Shown here piece by piece: positions 35,155 through 45,465 of a stretch of 64,000 nucleotides of DNA. Under the pieces are notes generated by a model. The model made no database searches. It worked only from the letters and a program-made list of their open reading frames with translations, and was not told where the DNA came from. The translations under genes and the position numbers were made by a program. Position 1 is the stretch's first letter. Each line of letters opens with the position of its first letter. This stretch comes from Sphingosinicella sp. YJ22 (GTDB lineage: Bacteria > Pseudomonadota > Alphaproteobacteria > Sphingomonadales > Sphingomonadaceae), in NCBI RefSeq assembly GCF_011320075.1, contig NZ_JAANPA010000003.1:43212-107211 (forward strand), written 5' to 3'.

Positions 35155-36415
35155 CGCCGCCGGCGCCGTGCGCGCGCCAACAGACTGGTCCGGCGAGGCG
35201 ATGCAGACGCGCATCCGCCGCCGCTACGCCGCCGAGCGCCGCTTCAAGCTGCTCGGCCTCAGCGCGGTGGTGCTGTCGGCCGGATTCCTGGCGCTCCTGC
35301 TCGTCATCATGATGGGCAACGGGATCCGCGGCTTCACCGCCACGGAGCTGAAACTCGACGTCGACTTCCCGGCCAGCGGACTGATGGTCAGCGAGGCGAG
35401 CCTGCGCGGCCCCAATCCGCAGGCGGCGCTCGCTTCGGTCGATTTCGACAGCGTCATCGGGCGGGCCGCCCAGGCCCAATATGGCCCCCAGGGCGCCACC
35501 CTTTTCTCGGGCGCCGCCCGCCTCGCCCTGCGCGACGCGCTGCTCGACGATCCCGCCTTGCTCAGCCGCCGCGCCACCTTGTGGCTGCCCGCCTCGAGCG
35601 CGCTCGACCAGGCCGCCAAGGGACAGGGCAACGAGCAGATCCGCGCGCTCCACGACCAGCTCGCGGCACAGGATGCCCTGCGCACCGGCATCAACTGGAC
35701 CTTCCTGACCGGGTCCGACGCGACCGACCCGACGGTCGTCGGCATCTGGGGCGCGTTCAAGGGCTCGCTCCTGACCATGCTGGTGACTCTCGCCCTCGCC
35801 TTCCCGATCGGGGTGCTGTCGGCCGTCTATCTCGAGGAATATGCGCCGCGGAACCGCTGGACCGACATGATCGAGGTCTCGATCAACAACCTCGCCGCTG
35901 TGCCGTCGATCATCTTCGGCCTGCTCGGCCTCGCCATCTTCCTCAACTTCATGCACCTGCCGCGCTCGGCGCCGATCGTCGGCGGCCTCACGCTGGCGCT
36001 TATGACCATGCCGGTGATCGTCATCTCGGCGCGCAACGCGATCAAGGCGGTGCCGCCGTCGATCCGCGACGCCGCGCTCGGCGTCGGCGCGAGCCGGATC
36101 CAGGTGGTGTTTCACCACGTCCTGCCGCTCGCTTTGCCCGGCATCCTCACCGGCACGATCATCGGCATGGCCCGCGCGCTCGGCGAGACCGCGCCGCTGC
36201 TGATGATCGGCATGCGCGCCTTCGTCGCGACCCCGCCGGGCGGCTTCACCGACCCGGCCTCGGTCCTGCCGGTGCAGATCTTCCTGTGGTCTGACGAGGT
36301 CGAGCGCGGCTTCGTCGAGAAGACCTCGGCGGCGATCATTGTCCTGCTCGTCTTCCTGCTCGCGATGAACGCGATCGCCATCTACCTCCGCAACAAGTTC
36401 GAACGGCGCTGGTGA
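35147..36415 (+). CDS. pstA: Phosphate ABC transporter permease PstA
   Basis: 422 residues. Long N-terminal extension (about 1-195) with one membrane helix and a periplasmic domain, mirroring the extension of PstC, followed by the PstA permease: [25 protein letters not shown], and the cytoplasmic EAA loop ([14 protein letters not shown]). Forms the channel with PstC. Confidence 0.92.
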   Translation: MSDAAGAVRAPTDWSGEAMQTRIRRRYAAERRFKLLGLSAVVLSAGFLALLLVIMMGNGIRGFTATELKLDVDFPASGLMVSEASLRGPNPQAALASVDFDSVIGRAAQAQYGPQGATLFSGAARLALRDALLDDPALLSRRATLWLPASSALDQAAKGQGNEQIRALHDQLAAQDALRTGINWTFLTGSDATDPTVVGIWGAFKGSLLTMLVTLALAFPIGVLSAVYLEEYAPRNRWTDMIEVSINNLAAVPSIIFGLLGLAIFLNFMHLPRSAPIVGGLTLALMTMPVIVISARNAIKAVPPSIRDAALGVGASRIQVVFHHVLPLALPGILTGTIIGMARALGETAPLLMIGMRAFVATPPGGFTDPASVLPVQIFLWSDEVERGFVEKTSAAIIVLLVFLLAMNAIAIYLRNKFERRW

Positions 36416-36420
36416 CCCTT

Positions 36421-37251
36421 ATGACCGATACCGCAACCGCAACCGTCCCCGCGCCGACCGTCGCCGCACCTGCGCCGGCTCCCGCCGCGGCGGAGACGCC
36501 CAAGATCACTGCGCGCGACGTCAGCGTCTTCTACGGCTCGAAGAAGGCGATCGACTCCGTGTCGATCGAGGTGACGCAGGAGAACGTCACCGCCTTCATC
36601 GGCCCGTCGGGCTGCGGCAAGTCGACCTTCCTGCGCACCCTCAACCGCATGAACGACACCATCCCGTCGGCGCGCGTCGAGGGGCGGATCGAGCTGGACG
36701 GCGAGGACATCTACTCCCCCGACATGGACGTCGTGCAGCTGCGCGCCCGCGTCGGCATGGTATTCCAGAAGCCCAACCCCTTCCCAAAGTCGATCTACGA
36801 GAATGTCGCCTACGGCCCGCGCATCCACGGCCTCGCCGCCGGCAAGGCCGACATGGACGTCATTGTCGAGCGCTCGCTGAAGCGCGCCGGCCTATGGGAC
36901 GAAGTGAAGGACCGCCTGACCGAGAGCGGCACCGCGCTGTCGGGCGGCCAGCAGCAGCGCCTGTGCATCGCCCGCGCTATCGCGGTCGATCCGGAGGTGA
37001 TCCTGATGGACGAGCCGTGCTCGGCGCTCGACCCGATCGCCACCGCGCGCATCGAGGAGCTGATCCACGAGCTTCGCGGCCGCTATGCGATCGTCATCGT
37101 CACTCACAACATGCAGCAGGCCGCGCGCGTCTCGCAGCGGACGGCCTTTTTCCACCTCGGCAATCTCGTCGAGTACGGCACGACCTCGGACATCTTCACC
37201 AATCCGCGCGAGACGCGGACCAAGGACTATATCACCGGCCGCTACGGGTAA
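36421..37251 (+). CDS. pstB: Phosphate ABC transporter ATPase
   Basis: 276 residues from ATG 36421; an in-frame GTG at 36412, overlapping the pstA stop, is an alternative adding three residues. The first 27 residues are Thr/Ala/Pro-rich and outside the fold. Walker [10 protein letters not shown] (61-69), signature LSGGQQQR, Walker [13 protein letters not shown], and the PstB-specific NRMNDTIP block. Confidence 0.96.
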   Translation: MTDTATATVPAPTVAAPAPAPAAAETPKITARDVSVFYGSKKAIDSVSIEVTQENVTAFIGPSGCGKSTFLRTLNRMNDTIPSARVEGRIELDGEDIYSPDMDVVQLRARVGMVFQKPNPFPKSIYENVAYGPRIHGLAAGKADMDVIVERSLKRAGLWDEVKDRLTESGTALSGGQQQRLCIARAIAVDPEVILMDEPCSALDPIATARIEELIHELRGRYAIVIVTHNMQQAARVSQRTAFFHLGNLVEYGTTSDIFTNPRETRTKDYITGRYG

Positions 37252-37272
37252 CCGCGGCCTTAGGAGCTCGAC

Positions 37273-37972
37273 ATGGCTACCGGACATACCGTCAAAGCGT
37301 TCGACGAAGATCTCGACCAGCTGCGCGCCAGCATCGCGGAGATGGGCGGGCTCGCCGAGGCCGCGATCCGCGACTCCATCCAGGCGCTGGTCCGGCGCGA
37401 CACCGAAGCCGCGGCGGCGATCATCGCCCGCGACGAGCGGATCGACGAGATCGAGGCCGAGGTCGAGCGCGCCGTGGTCAACGTCATCGCGCTTCGCGCG
37501 CCTATGGCCGACGATCTGCGCGAGGTCATCGCCGCGCTCAAGATCGCCGGCGCGGTTGAGCGGATCGGCGACTATGCGCGCAACATCGCCAAGCGCGCGG
37601 GCCGGCTCGAAGGCTCCAAGATCGAGCCCCTGTCGCTCCTCCCCGAAATGGGCCGGATCGTCGGGGAGATGGTCAAGAACGTGCTCGACGCCTTCGCCGC
37701 CCGCGACGCGCAGAAGGCGATCGAGGTGTGCGAGCGCGACCGCGCGGTCGACGATTTCTACAATTCGATCTTCCGCGCGCTGCTCACCTTCATGATGGAG
37801 GATTCGGGCAACATCACCGCGGCCACGCACCTGCTGTTCGTCGCCAAGAACCTCGAGCGGATCGGCGACCACACGACCAACATCGCCGAGATGGTCTATT
37901 TCGCCGCGACCGGCGAGCGGATGGGCGAGCGCCCGCGCGGAGTCGACCCGCTCGGGATCGCGGACGACCAGG

Positions 37973-37980
<8 letters not shown>
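37273..37980 (+). CDS. phoU: Phosphate signalling protein PhoU
   Basis: 235 residues, GGAG just upstream of the ATG. Two copies of the three-helix PhoU domain, each with the metal-binding E/DxxxD-type motif ([13 protein letters not shown] and [12 protein letters not shown]). Couples PstSCAB to PhoR so that the regulon is off when phosphate is plentiful. Overlaps phoB by 8 bases. Confidence 0.95.
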
Positions 37981-38674
<694 letters not shown>

Positions 38675-38812
38675 TCTGAATCAGCTCTTCAGGGAACAAT
38701 TTGCTCCCGCTGCGTTCGTTGCGGTGCCGGTAGAATTGTCCCGGCCTGTGTAAGCGTCGGCGCGCCCTCCCCCGAGTTCATCCGCGCGCCACATGTTCGA
38801 GGAGGCATGAGA

Positions 38813-39088
38813 ATGAAGCTCTTGTTCGTCGCCGCGGCCCTGATGGTCGGCGGCACCGCGATCGCCCAGGAGCGCGACGCGCGCGGCATCCCGGTCGTTT
38901 CCGAGACTGCCAACGTCCCCGCTGGCGCCAACCAGCCGATCCCGACCGGCGCCGGCCCCATCGTCGTCTCGCCGAACCAGGCCCAGGTCTTCCAGACCCG
39001 TCCTGCGACGGCGACCTATCCGCCCTGCACGCGCGGCCAGACCGACCGCTGCACCCAGACCTACGAGCGCGGCCGCAGCCCCAACTAA
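38813..39088 (+). CDS. Small secreted protein of unknown function
   Basis: 91 residues. Signal peptide about 1-18 (MKLLFVAAAL... GTAIAQ). ATG 38813 is favoured over 38807 because GGAGG is then 8 rather than 2 bases away. Mature part is Pro/Gln/Thr-rich with two Cys near the C-terminus (PPCTRGQTDRCTQTY), which may form a disulfide. Only its size and layout are informative. Confidence 0.65.
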   Translation: MKLLFVAAALMVGGTAIAQERDARGIPVVSETANVPAGANQPIPTGAGPIVVSPNQAQVFQTRPATATYPPCTRGQTDRCTQTYERGRSPN

Positions 39089-39104
39089 GGGTTGACCAAC
39101 CCTC

Positions 39105-39193
39105 CCGTCATTCCCGCGGAAGCGGGAATCCAGCTTCCCTTTGCTGAGAAGCTGAAGAAGAAAGCTGGATCCCCGCTTTCGCGGGGATGACGG
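39105..39193. repeat. Extragenic palindromic repeat pair (CCCGTCAT...GGGAATCCAGC type)
   Basis: An imperfect inverted repeat: the left arm CCGTCATTCCCGCGGAAGC is mirrored by GCTTTCGCGGGGATGACGG, enclosing two CCAGCTT/AAGCTGG arms. Each arm itself folds (CCCGC..GCGGG). This is the look of a REP/BIME-like element of proteobacteria. The right arm ends just before the ribosome binding site of the SDR gene. Confidence 0.75.
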
Positions 39194-39208
39194 TCAAAGG
39201 GGGGTCGA

Positions 39209-40108
39209 GTGGCAATCAGTTTCGAAGGGCGCGTGGCGATCGTCACCGGTGCCGGTGGCGGCCTCGGCCGCGCTTATGCGCTCGAGCTCGCCCGGCGCGG
39301 CGCCAGGGTGGTGGTCAACGACCTCGGCGGCGCCCGCGACGGCTCCGGCGAGAGCGATGCCGCGGCAGCGGTCGTGGAGGAGATCCGCGCCGCGGGCGGC
39401 AGCGCGATCGCCAATGGCGCCAGCGTCACCGACGAGGCGCAGGTCGAAGCGATGGTCGCCGAGGCCCGCGAGGCCTTCGGCTCGGTCCATATCCTCATCA
39501 ACAACGCCGGAATCCTGCGCGACAAAAGCTTTGCCAAGATGGACATGGCGGACTTCCGGGCGGTCGTGGACGTCCACTTGGGCGGCTCGGCCATCTGCAC
39601 CCGGGCGGTGTGGGCGCTGATGCGCGACCAGGCCTATGGCCGCATCCTGATGACCGCCTCGTCGACCGGCCTTTACGGCAATTTCGGCCAGGCTAATTAC
39701 GGCGCGGCCAAAATGGGCCTCGTCGGTCTCGCCAAGACGCTGAGCCTCGAAGGCGCCAGGTACAATGTCCGGGTCAACACCATCGCGCCGACCGCGGCGA
39801 CGCGGATGACCGAGGACATCTTTCCGGCCGACTTGCTCGGCCTGTTCAAGCCCGAGCTGGTCGCGCCCGCGGCGCTGTTCCTGGTCGGCGAGGATGCCCC
39901 CACCAACGCCATCGTCGGCGCCGGCGCGGGCGTCGTCCAGGCCGCCTACGTTACCCTGACCCGCGGCGTCGCCCTGCCCGAGGACGACCGCACGCCGGAG
40001 GCGGTCTCGCGGATGTGGGACCAGATCACCGACCGCACCGGCGAGATCGTGCCCCAGTCCGGCGCCGAGCAGGCCATTACCAGCCTGCAGAGGCTGCAGG
40101 GACAATAG
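39209..40108 (+). CDS. SDR family oxidoreductase (HSD17B4-like)
   Basis: 299 residues from a GTG start preceded by AAAGGGGGG. Classical SDR: NAD(P)-binding GAGGGLG (14-20), NNAG (98-101), catalytic Ser151/152, Tyr164 and Lys168 (YGAAK). The GGARDGSG insertion after the second strand is typical of the peroxisomal multifunctional enzyme-like 3-hydroxyacyl-CoA dehydrogenases, suggesting fatty acyl or steroid-type substrates. Confidence 0.85.
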   Translation: MAISFEGRVAIVTGAGGGLGRAYALELARRGARVVVNDLGGARDGSGESDAAAAVVEEIRAAGGSAIANGASVTDEAQVEAMVAEAREAFGSVHILINNAGILRDKSFAKMDMADFRAVVDVHLGGSAICTRAVWALMRDQAYGRILMTASSTGLYGNFGQANYGAAKMGLVGLAKTLSLEGARYNVRVNTIAPTAATRMTEDIFPADLLGLFKPELVAPAALFLVGEDAPTNAIVGAGAGVVQAAYVTLTRGVALPEDDRTPEAVSRMWDQITDRTGEIVPQSGAEQAITSLQRLQGQ

Positions 40109-40114
40109 GGACCA

Positions 40115-40144
40115 CCCTCCACGCCTCCTCGAAGGCGTGGAGGG
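40115..40144. terminator. Strong hairpin between convergent SDR and pirin genes
   Basis: CCCTCCACGCC (40115-40125) pairs perfectly with GGCGTGGAGGG (40134-40144). It lies 6 bases after the SDR stop and 9 before the pirin stop, so it could serve both directions. No T-run. May alternatively be one of the genome's extragenic palindromes. Confidence 0.5.
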
Positions 40145-40153
40145 GAGTGAAGG

Positions 40154-40852
40154 TCAGGCCGCGTCGACCAAGACCAGCTCGCTGTCCTCGCGAGCGGTGA
40201 TGGCGATCTCGGCGACGTCCTTGATGGCGACGCCGTCGCGGGCATTTGCGGCGACCCCGTTGACCTCGACCGCTCCGGTGGCGGGCACGAGGTAAGCGTG
40301 GCGGCCTTCGCCGAGCCTGTAGGTCACCGTCTCGCCGGCGCGGACCGTGGCGCCGGCAACCCGCGCCGACGTGCGGATCGGCAAGGCGCCGTCATCGCCG
40401 GGAAGCCCGCTCGCGAGGGTGACGAAGGCGCCGTGGCGATCGTCCTTGGGGAACAGCTTGCTGCCCCATTGCGGCTCGCCGCCCGCCTGATCCGGGATGA
40501 TCCAGATCTGGAACAGGGTCGTCGCCTCATCCTCCACATTATATTCGGCGTGGCGGATGCCGGTGCCGGCGGACATCACCTGGACGTCGCCTGCCTCGGT
40601 GCGGCCCTTGTTGCCGAGGCTGTCCTCGTGCGTGATCGCGCCTTCGCGGACATAGGTGATGATCTCCATGTCGCGGTGCGGATGAGGCGGAAAGCCCGAG
40701 CGCGGCGCGATGACGTCGTCGTTCCACACCCGCAGCGAGCCCCAGTGGACGCGCGACGGGTCGTGATAGTCGGCGAAGGAGAAATGGTGCTTGGCGTCGA
40801 GCCAGCCATGATTGGCGCCGCCAAGGCTGTCGAACGGACGGACTTCGATCAT
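40154..40852 (-). CDS. Pirin family protein
   Basis: 232 residues from ATG 40852. Two cupin domains; the N-terminal one carries the metal ligands in PPHPHRDMEIITYV, GTGIRHAEYN and the downstream Glu. Bacterial pirins include quercetin 2,3-dioxygenases (YhhW) and redox-linked regulators; which applies cannot be told. Convergent with the SDR gene. Confidence 0.88.
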   Translation of the reverse strand: MIEVRPFDSLGGANHGWLDAKHHFSFADYHDPSRVHWGSLRVWNDDVIAPRSGFPPHPHRDMEIITYVREGAITHEDSLGNKGRTEAGDVQVMSAGTGIRHAEYNVEDEATTLFQIWIIPDQAGGEPQWGSKLFPKDDRHGAFVTLASGLPGDDGALPIRTSARVAGATVRAGETVTYRLGEGRHAYLVPATGAVEVNGVAANARDGVAIKDVAEIAITAREDSELVLVDAA

Positions 40853-40973
40853 CGGTCGTCTCCCATCGGCGCTGCTGAAGGCCGCGCCTCGTTGGCACCG
40901 ATGTAGGCGAACGGCGGCGGCGACGGGAGTGGACCCGGGCGCAGCGAGCTGTTGCGATAATCGCAACGCTGCC

Positions 40974-41048
40974 TGGCTGGGGCGGCAGGATTCGAACCTG
41001 CGAATGCCGGTACCAAAAACCGGTGCCTTACCACTTGGCGACGCCCCA
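40974..41048 (-). tRNA. tRNA-Gln (UUG)
   Basis: Minus-strand cloverleaf: acceptor arms TGGGGCG (41048-41042) and CGCCCCA (40984-40978), anticodon stem CCGGT/ACCGG around loop TTTTGGT giving anticodon UUG, T-arm with GGTTCGAATCC, encoded 3' GCCA (40977-40974). Confidence 0.96.
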
Positions 41049-41126
41049 GCAGCACGAGCGGTTGCGACGCAACCGCGACCTCGAAGAAGCCGGAAGGCGG
41101 GCCTTATAGCGGCCTTGCGCCGCGCC

Positions 41127-42650
41127 TCAAGCGCCGGGTTTGCCGATCTGGAAGTCGATCCCTTGAGCGAGCGGCAGGTCGCGGCCGTAATTGATCGTGT
41201 TGGTGGCGCGGCGCATGTAGGCGCGCCAGCTGTCCGAACCGCTCTCGCGGCCGCCGCCGGTCTCTTTCTCGCCGCCGAAAGCGCCGCCGATCTCGGCGCC
41301 CGACGGGCCGATATTGACGTTGACGATACCGCAGTCGGAGCCGGCCGCGGACATGAAGCGCTCGGCCTCGCGCAGGTCGGTGGTGAAGATGGAGGACGAG
41401 AGGCCGTGAGCGGCCGCGTTGTGAAGCGCGATCGCTTCGTCGAGATCCGAGTAGCGGAGGACGTAGAGGATCGGGGCGAAGGTCTCGCGGAGCATGATCT
41501 CCGACTGCTCGCGCATCTCGACCAAGGCGGGGCGCACGTACCAGGCATCCGGGAAATCCTGACCGTGAAGACGCTCGCCGCCATGGACGGTGCCTACCAT
41601 ACGCTCCGCCTCGAGCGCGCGCTGCATCGCAGCGAGCGACTCGCCGTCGATCAGCGGGCCGACCAGGGTGCCGTCCTCGAGCGGGTTGTCGACCCTCACC
41701 TGGCCCCAGATGTCGACCAGGCGCGGCACGAGCGCGTCGTAGACGCTGTCGTGGACGAACAGGCGGCGCAGCGTCGTGCAGCGCTGGCCGGCGGTGCCGA
41801 CCGCGGCGAAGGTGATGGCGCGCTCGGCGAGGTCGAGATCGGCCGAGGGGCCGACGATCATCGCGTTGTTGCCGCCGAGTTCGAGCAGCGAGCGGCCGAA
41901 GCGGGCGGCGACGCGCGGGCCGACCTCGCGGCCCATTCGCGTCGAGCCGGTCGCGGAGACCAGGGCGACGCGGGGATCTTCGACCAGCGCCTCGCCTACT
42001 TCGCGGCCGCCCTGAACGATCTCGACAAGGCCGGCGGGCGCATCGCCGAAGCGCGCTGCGGCGCGGGCGAAAAGGGCGCCGACCGCTACGGCGGTGAGCG
42101 GCGTCTTCTCGGAGGGCTTCCAGACACTGCTGTCGCCGCAGACCAGGGCGAGGCAGGCGTTCCACGCCCATACCGCGACCGGGAAGTTGAACGCGCTGAT
42201 AATCCCGACGACCCCGAGCGGATGCCAGGTCTCCATCATGCGGTGGTTGGGCCGCTCGGTGGCGATGGTGAGACCGTAGAGCTGGCGCGACAGGCCGACC
42301 GCGAAGTCGCAAATGTCGATCATCTCCTGGACCTCACCGAGGCCCTCGGGGAGGATCTTGCCGGCCTCGACGCTGACGAGGCGGCCGAGCGGTTCCTTGT
42401 TCGCACGAAGCTCCTCGCCGAACAGGCGCACGAGCTCGCCGCGCCGCGGCGGCGGGACGCTTCGCCAGGCGAGGAAGGCGTCGTGGGCACGGCCGATCGC
42501 TTCGGAGACGGCGGCGACATCGCTGGTGGCGACGCGGCCGATCTCCCGGCCGTCGATCGGCGAGCGCGAGGCAAGATCGCCCTCGGCGGGCGCGGCGATG
42601 CCGAGGCGGTCGAACAGGCGACGCGCCTCATCGGCAGAAGAGAAAGTCAT
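41127..42650 (-). CDS. Aldehyde dehydrogenase, ALDH7-like (alpha-aminoadipic semialdehyde type)
   Basis: 507 residues from ATG 42650. General base E257 in LLELGGNN and nucleophile Cys291 in GQRCTT. The SAFNFPVAVWAWN and IGPSGAEIGGAFGGEKETGGGRESGSDSW-type C-terminal block are characteristic of ALDH7/AmaB enzymes that oxidise piperideine-6-carboxylate/aminoadipic semialdehyde in lysine catabolism. Begins 4 bases after the branched-chain aminotransferase gene, so the two probably share a transcript. Confidence 0.82.
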   Translation of the reverse strand: MTFSSADEARRLFDRLGIAAPAEGDLASRSPIDGREIGRVATSDVAAVSEAIGRAHDAFLAWRSVPPPRRGELVRLFGEELRANKEPLGRLVSVEAGKILPEGLGEVQEMIDICDFAVGLSRQLYGLTIATERPNHRMMETWHPLGVVGIISAFNFPVAVWAWNACLALVCGDSSVWKPSEKTPLTAVAVGALFARAAARFGDAPAGLVEIVQGGREVGEALVEDPRVALVSATGSTRMGREVGPRVAARFGRSLLELGGNNAMIVGPSADLDLAERAITFAAVGTAGQRCTTLRRLFVHDSVYDALVPRLVDIWGQVRVDNPLEDGTLVGPLIDGESLAAMQRALEAERMVGTVHGGERLHGQDFPDAWYVRPALVEMREQSEIMLRETFAPILYVLRYSDLDEAIALHNAAAHGLSSSIFTTDLREAERFMSAAGSDCGIVNVNIGPSGAEIGGAFGGEKETGGGRESGSDSWRAYMRRATNTINYGRDLPLAQGIDFQIGKPGA

Positions 42651-42654
42651 GGGA

Positions 42655-43761
42655 TCAGGCGACCTGCTCGACCCAGCCGTGGGGATCGGGGGCGCGGCCG
42701 CGCTGGATGTCGACCAGGGCATTGCGCAGGCGCTGAGTGAGCGGTCCGGTCGACTGGCCGCCGATGGTGAAGCCGCCGTCGGCGCCGCGCACGCTGCCGA
42801 TCGCGGTCACAACGGCCGCAGTGCCGCAAGCGAAGGCCTCGGTGAGCCGGCCGCTTGTCGCATCCGCCTGCCACTGCTCGATCGAATAGGGCTCCTCGCG
42901 CACCGTCACGCCCATGTCGCGAGCGAGCCGGATGATCGAATCGCGGGTGATTCCGGCAAGGATGGTGCCACCGAGGGGCGGGGTCTGGAGCGAGCCGTCG
43001 TCGAACACGAAGAAGATGTTCATTCCGCCCAATTCCTCGATCCAGCGCCGCTCGATCGCGTCGAGGAAAACGACTTGGTCGCAGCCGTTGCGGATCGCCT
43101 CGGCCTGGGCGACGAGGCTGGCGGCATAATTGCCGCCGCACTTGGCGGCGCCGGTACCGCCGGGCGCCGCGCGGATGTAATCGCGAGTCACCCACAGCGA
43201 GATGGCCGGCGCCTCGCCCCTGAAATAGGGGCCGACGGACGACGCGATGACCGCGTAGAGATATTCGTCGGCCGGCTTCACGCCGAGGAACACCTCGCTA
43301 GAGAACATGAAGGGGCGCAGGTAGAGCGCGCCTTCGTCGCCGTCCGGAATCCAGTCCTTCTCGCTGCGCACGAGCGCGCGGATCGATTCGAGAAACAGCT
43401 CCTCGGGCAGGTCCGGCATCGCCATCCGGCGCGCAGACTGGTTGAAGCGGCGGGCATTGGCGTCGGGCCGGAACAGGGAGACGCCCCCGTCCGGGCGCGA
43501 ATAGGCCTTCATGCCCTCGAAGATCTCCTGGGCATAGTGGAGCACCGAGGAGGCGGCCTCCATCTGCAGCGGGCGGCGCGCGGTGATCCTGGCGTCGTGC
43601 CAGCCCTTGTCACGGCTGAAGCGGATCAGCGCCATATGGTCGGTGAAGACTCGGCCGAAGCCGGGGTTGGCGAGCTGGCGGCTGCGCTCGGCGGCGGGAA
43701 TCGGGCTGTCGCTCGGCTCGAAAGCGAAAGCGGAGGAAGGGGCGTCAGCCAGCATGAACAT
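42655..43761 (-). CDS. ilvE: Branched-chain amino acid aminotransferase
   Basis: 368 residues (ATG 43761 favoured by GGAG about 9 bases upstream; ATG 43755 possible). Fold-type IV PLP enzyme of the eukaryote-like BCAT group: QEIFEGMKAY, PLP lysine K207 in GTGAAKCGGNYAAS, and EELGGMNIFFV with GTILAGITRDS. Interconverts leucine, isoleucine and valine with their keto acids. Confidence 0.9.
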   Translation of the reverse strand: MFMLADAPSSAFAFEPSDSPIPAAERSRQLANPGFGRVFTDHMALIRFSRDKGWHDARITARRPLQMEAASSVLHYAQEIFEGMKAYSRPDGGVSLFRPDANARRFNQSARRMAMPDLPEELFLESIRALVRSEKDWIPDGDEGALYLRPFMFSSEVFLGVKPADEYLYAVIASSVGPYFRGEAPAISLWVTRDYIRAAPGGTGAAKCGGNYAASLVAQAEAIRNGCDQVVFLDAIERRWIEELGGMNIFFVFDDGSLQTPPLGGTILAGITRDSIIRLARDMGVTVREEPYSIEQWQADATSGRLTEAFACGTAAVVTAIGSVRGADGGFTIGGQSTGPLTQRLRNALVDIQRGRAPDPHGWVEQVA

Positions 43762-43885
43762 TTCCCGGGCTCCGGAGCGTCCGATCGGGACGGGTGCGAC
43801 ACGAAGGGTTCGGATTGGCCCCGGCGGGAGCCAAGGTCAAGTTTTGAAGGGGTTTAGCGAGACCCGGAGTCGGACAGTTCGGTCG

Positions 43886-44695
43886 CTAATTCCGGCGCGC
43901 GGCCTCGCCCATTTCGCGGCTGCGGCGGACGGCGGCCTCAAGCGTCGTATGGACGAGACGGTTGAGACTCTCGTCGGCGTCAAGGACGTCGAGGCCCTTG
44001 CGGGTCATGCCGCCGGGACTGGCGACGCGCTCGGCGAGCTGGTGCGGGCTCTCGTCCGAGGCCGCGGCGAGCGCCGAAGCCCCCTCAACGGTCGCGAGAG
44101 CGAGGCGGCGCGCCTGATCATCGGACAGGCCGAGGCCGGAGGCCGCCGCAGCGAGCGCGTCGATGAAGCGGAACACGAAGGCGGGCCCGCTCGCGGTGAG
44201 CGCGGCGACCACGTCGAACAGCGCTTCGTCGGCGATCCATTCGACATGGCCGAGCGTCGCCATCAGCCGTTCGGCGAGAGCGCGATCCTCCCCTGCCCCG
44301 CCTTCGCCATGGAGCGAGGTCGCGCCCTTGCGCAGCGCCACCGGAGTGTTGGGCATGGCGCGCACGATCGTGCGCGGACCGGGAAATCGGGCGCGAAGCG
44401 AGGCCTGCTCGACGCCGGCGAGGATAGAGATGAGGAGCTCGCTACCGTCCAGGACCGGCGCGAGATCCGTCGCGACGTCGTCGAGCATCTGCGGCTTCAC
44501 GCCAAGCATCGTGACCACGGGGCGCTCGTCGAGCGGGAGATGAGTCAGCACGCGGACACCGTCGGCGACGGGAGCGCCGCTGGGCCGGATGACGGTGACC
44601 TGCGCCGGATCCATGCCGGCGTCGAGCCAGCCGCGAAGCATCGCCCCGGCCATGTTGCCGCAGCCGATCAGCCAGAACGGGCCGGGGAGTTCCAT
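43886..44695 (-). CDS. proC: Pyrroline-5-carboxylate reductase
   Basis: 269 residues from ATG 44695. Rossmann GCGNMA (11-16), MPNTPVALRKGAT, and the C-terminal substrate block TASGPAFVFRFIDALAAAA with SPGGMTRKGLDVL. Last step of proline synthesis. Promoter lies in or before the palindromic repeat at 44704-44828. Confidence 0.93.
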   Translation of the reverse strand: MELPGPFWLIGCGNMAGAMLRGWLDAGMDPAQVTVIRPSGAPVADGVRVLTHLPLDERPVVTMLGVKPQMLDDVATDLAPVLDGSELLISILAGVEQASLRARFPGPRTIVRAMPNTPVALRKGATSLHGEGGAGEDRALAERLMATLGHVEWIADEALFDVVAALTASGPAFVFRFIDALAAAASGLGLSDDQARRLALATVEGASALAAASDESPHQLAERVASPGGMTRKGLDVLDADESLNRLVHTTLEAAVRRSREMGEAARRN

Positions 44696-44703
44696 TTCAA
44701 TTC

Positions 44704-44828
44704 TCCCTGTCGCCGAAGGCGATGAGGATGGGGACCGGCGAAGCCGGTGGAGGGCTCTGCGCGGCCCCACCAAGCCCCTCCACCACCCTTCGGGTGGTCC
44801 CCCTCCCCATCCGCTACGCGGACAGGGA
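44704..44828. repeat. Large cruciform-type extragenic repeat between ybjN and proC
   Basis: Nested inverted repeats: TCCCTGTC (44704-44711) with GACAGGGA (44821-44828), GGATGGGG (44726-44733) with CCCCATCC (44805-44812), and an inner ACCACCC/GGGTGGT hairpin. The small hairpins CGCCGAAGGCG and CCGCTACGCGG lie in between. Almost the entire gap is self-complementary, the look of a dispersed repeat. Confidence 0.72.
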
Positions 44829-44836
44829 GGACTAAC

Positions 44837-45346
44837 CTAGGCTTCGCCCTGGGTCTCGATGAGGGCGGCGGCGATGGCCTCCTGGGGAGTCTTGTCGGCC
44901 CACAGGACGAACTGGAAGACCGGGTAGAAGCGCTCGCATTCCTCGATCGCCGCCTCGACCAGGGTCTCGGCCTGCTGGAGGCTCAGAGCGCCGCCATTGT
45001 CGCCTTCCAGGAGAGCGGCGTGGCGGAACAGAACCAGGCCCGAGCTCGACCAGAGCTCAAAGTGGCCGAGCCACAGCTGCTCGTTGATCAGCCCGATCGT
45101 CTCGTAGACAGCGGCGCGCTTCTCGCCGGAGACGCGGATGTCGGGCAGCGCCAGGAACTGGAGAACCTGGTCCTCGTCGCGCCAGATGCCGCGAAGCTCA
45201 TACTGGCTCCAGCTGCCCTGGAAGCTCGACACGATCTCGTCGTCGCCGGTGCGCTCGCAGGCCCAGCCAAGAGCGGTGAAATAATGTTCCAGCATGTCGA
45301 TCGGCGCGCTTGCGTCGCGCTCGACGTCATATTCATCAATATTCAT
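44837..45346 (-). CDS. YbjN domain-containing protein
   Basis: 169 residues. YbjN/type III chaperone-like fold: DMLEHYFTALGWACER, WSQYELRGIWRDEDQVLQFLALPD, and INEQLWLGHFELW. Acidic, cytoplasmic, unknown function; chaperone-like roles are proposed for the family. Transcribed toward proC. Confidence 0.8.
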   Translation of the reverse strand: MNIDEYDVERDASAPIDMLEHYFTALGWACERTGDDEIVSSFQGSWSQYELRGIWRDEDQVLQFLALPDIRVSGEKRAAVYETIGLINEQLWLGHFELWSSSGLVLFRHAALLEGDNGGALSLQQAETLVEAAIEECERFYPVFQFVLWADKTPQEAIAAALIETQGEA

Positions 45347-45359
45347 GTAAAGCCGGTCC

Positions 45360-45419
45360 TGCCCCTGCTTTGTTCCACCGTGAATCTACCGGTGACGAAT
45401 CAATCCGCAAGCAGGGGCA
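45360..45419. repeat. Inverted repeat in the ybjN upstream region
   Basis: TGCCCCTGCTT (45360-45370) and AAGCAGGGGCA (45409-45419) are perfect complements separated by 38 bases. Lies between ybjN start (45346) and ubiK stop (45466). Could fold as a long-loop hairpin or bind a regulator. Confidence 0.5.
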
Positions 45420-45465
45420 AAGGCTTGGCGGGATAATTCTGTGGATTAGTTAAGCCGCCTCTAAC

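Noticed and set aside
38693..38720. GGAAC with CGTT as EcfG promoter before the small secreted protein
   Set aside because: Spacers are 15 or 19 bases, not 16-17, so the match is outside the consensus.
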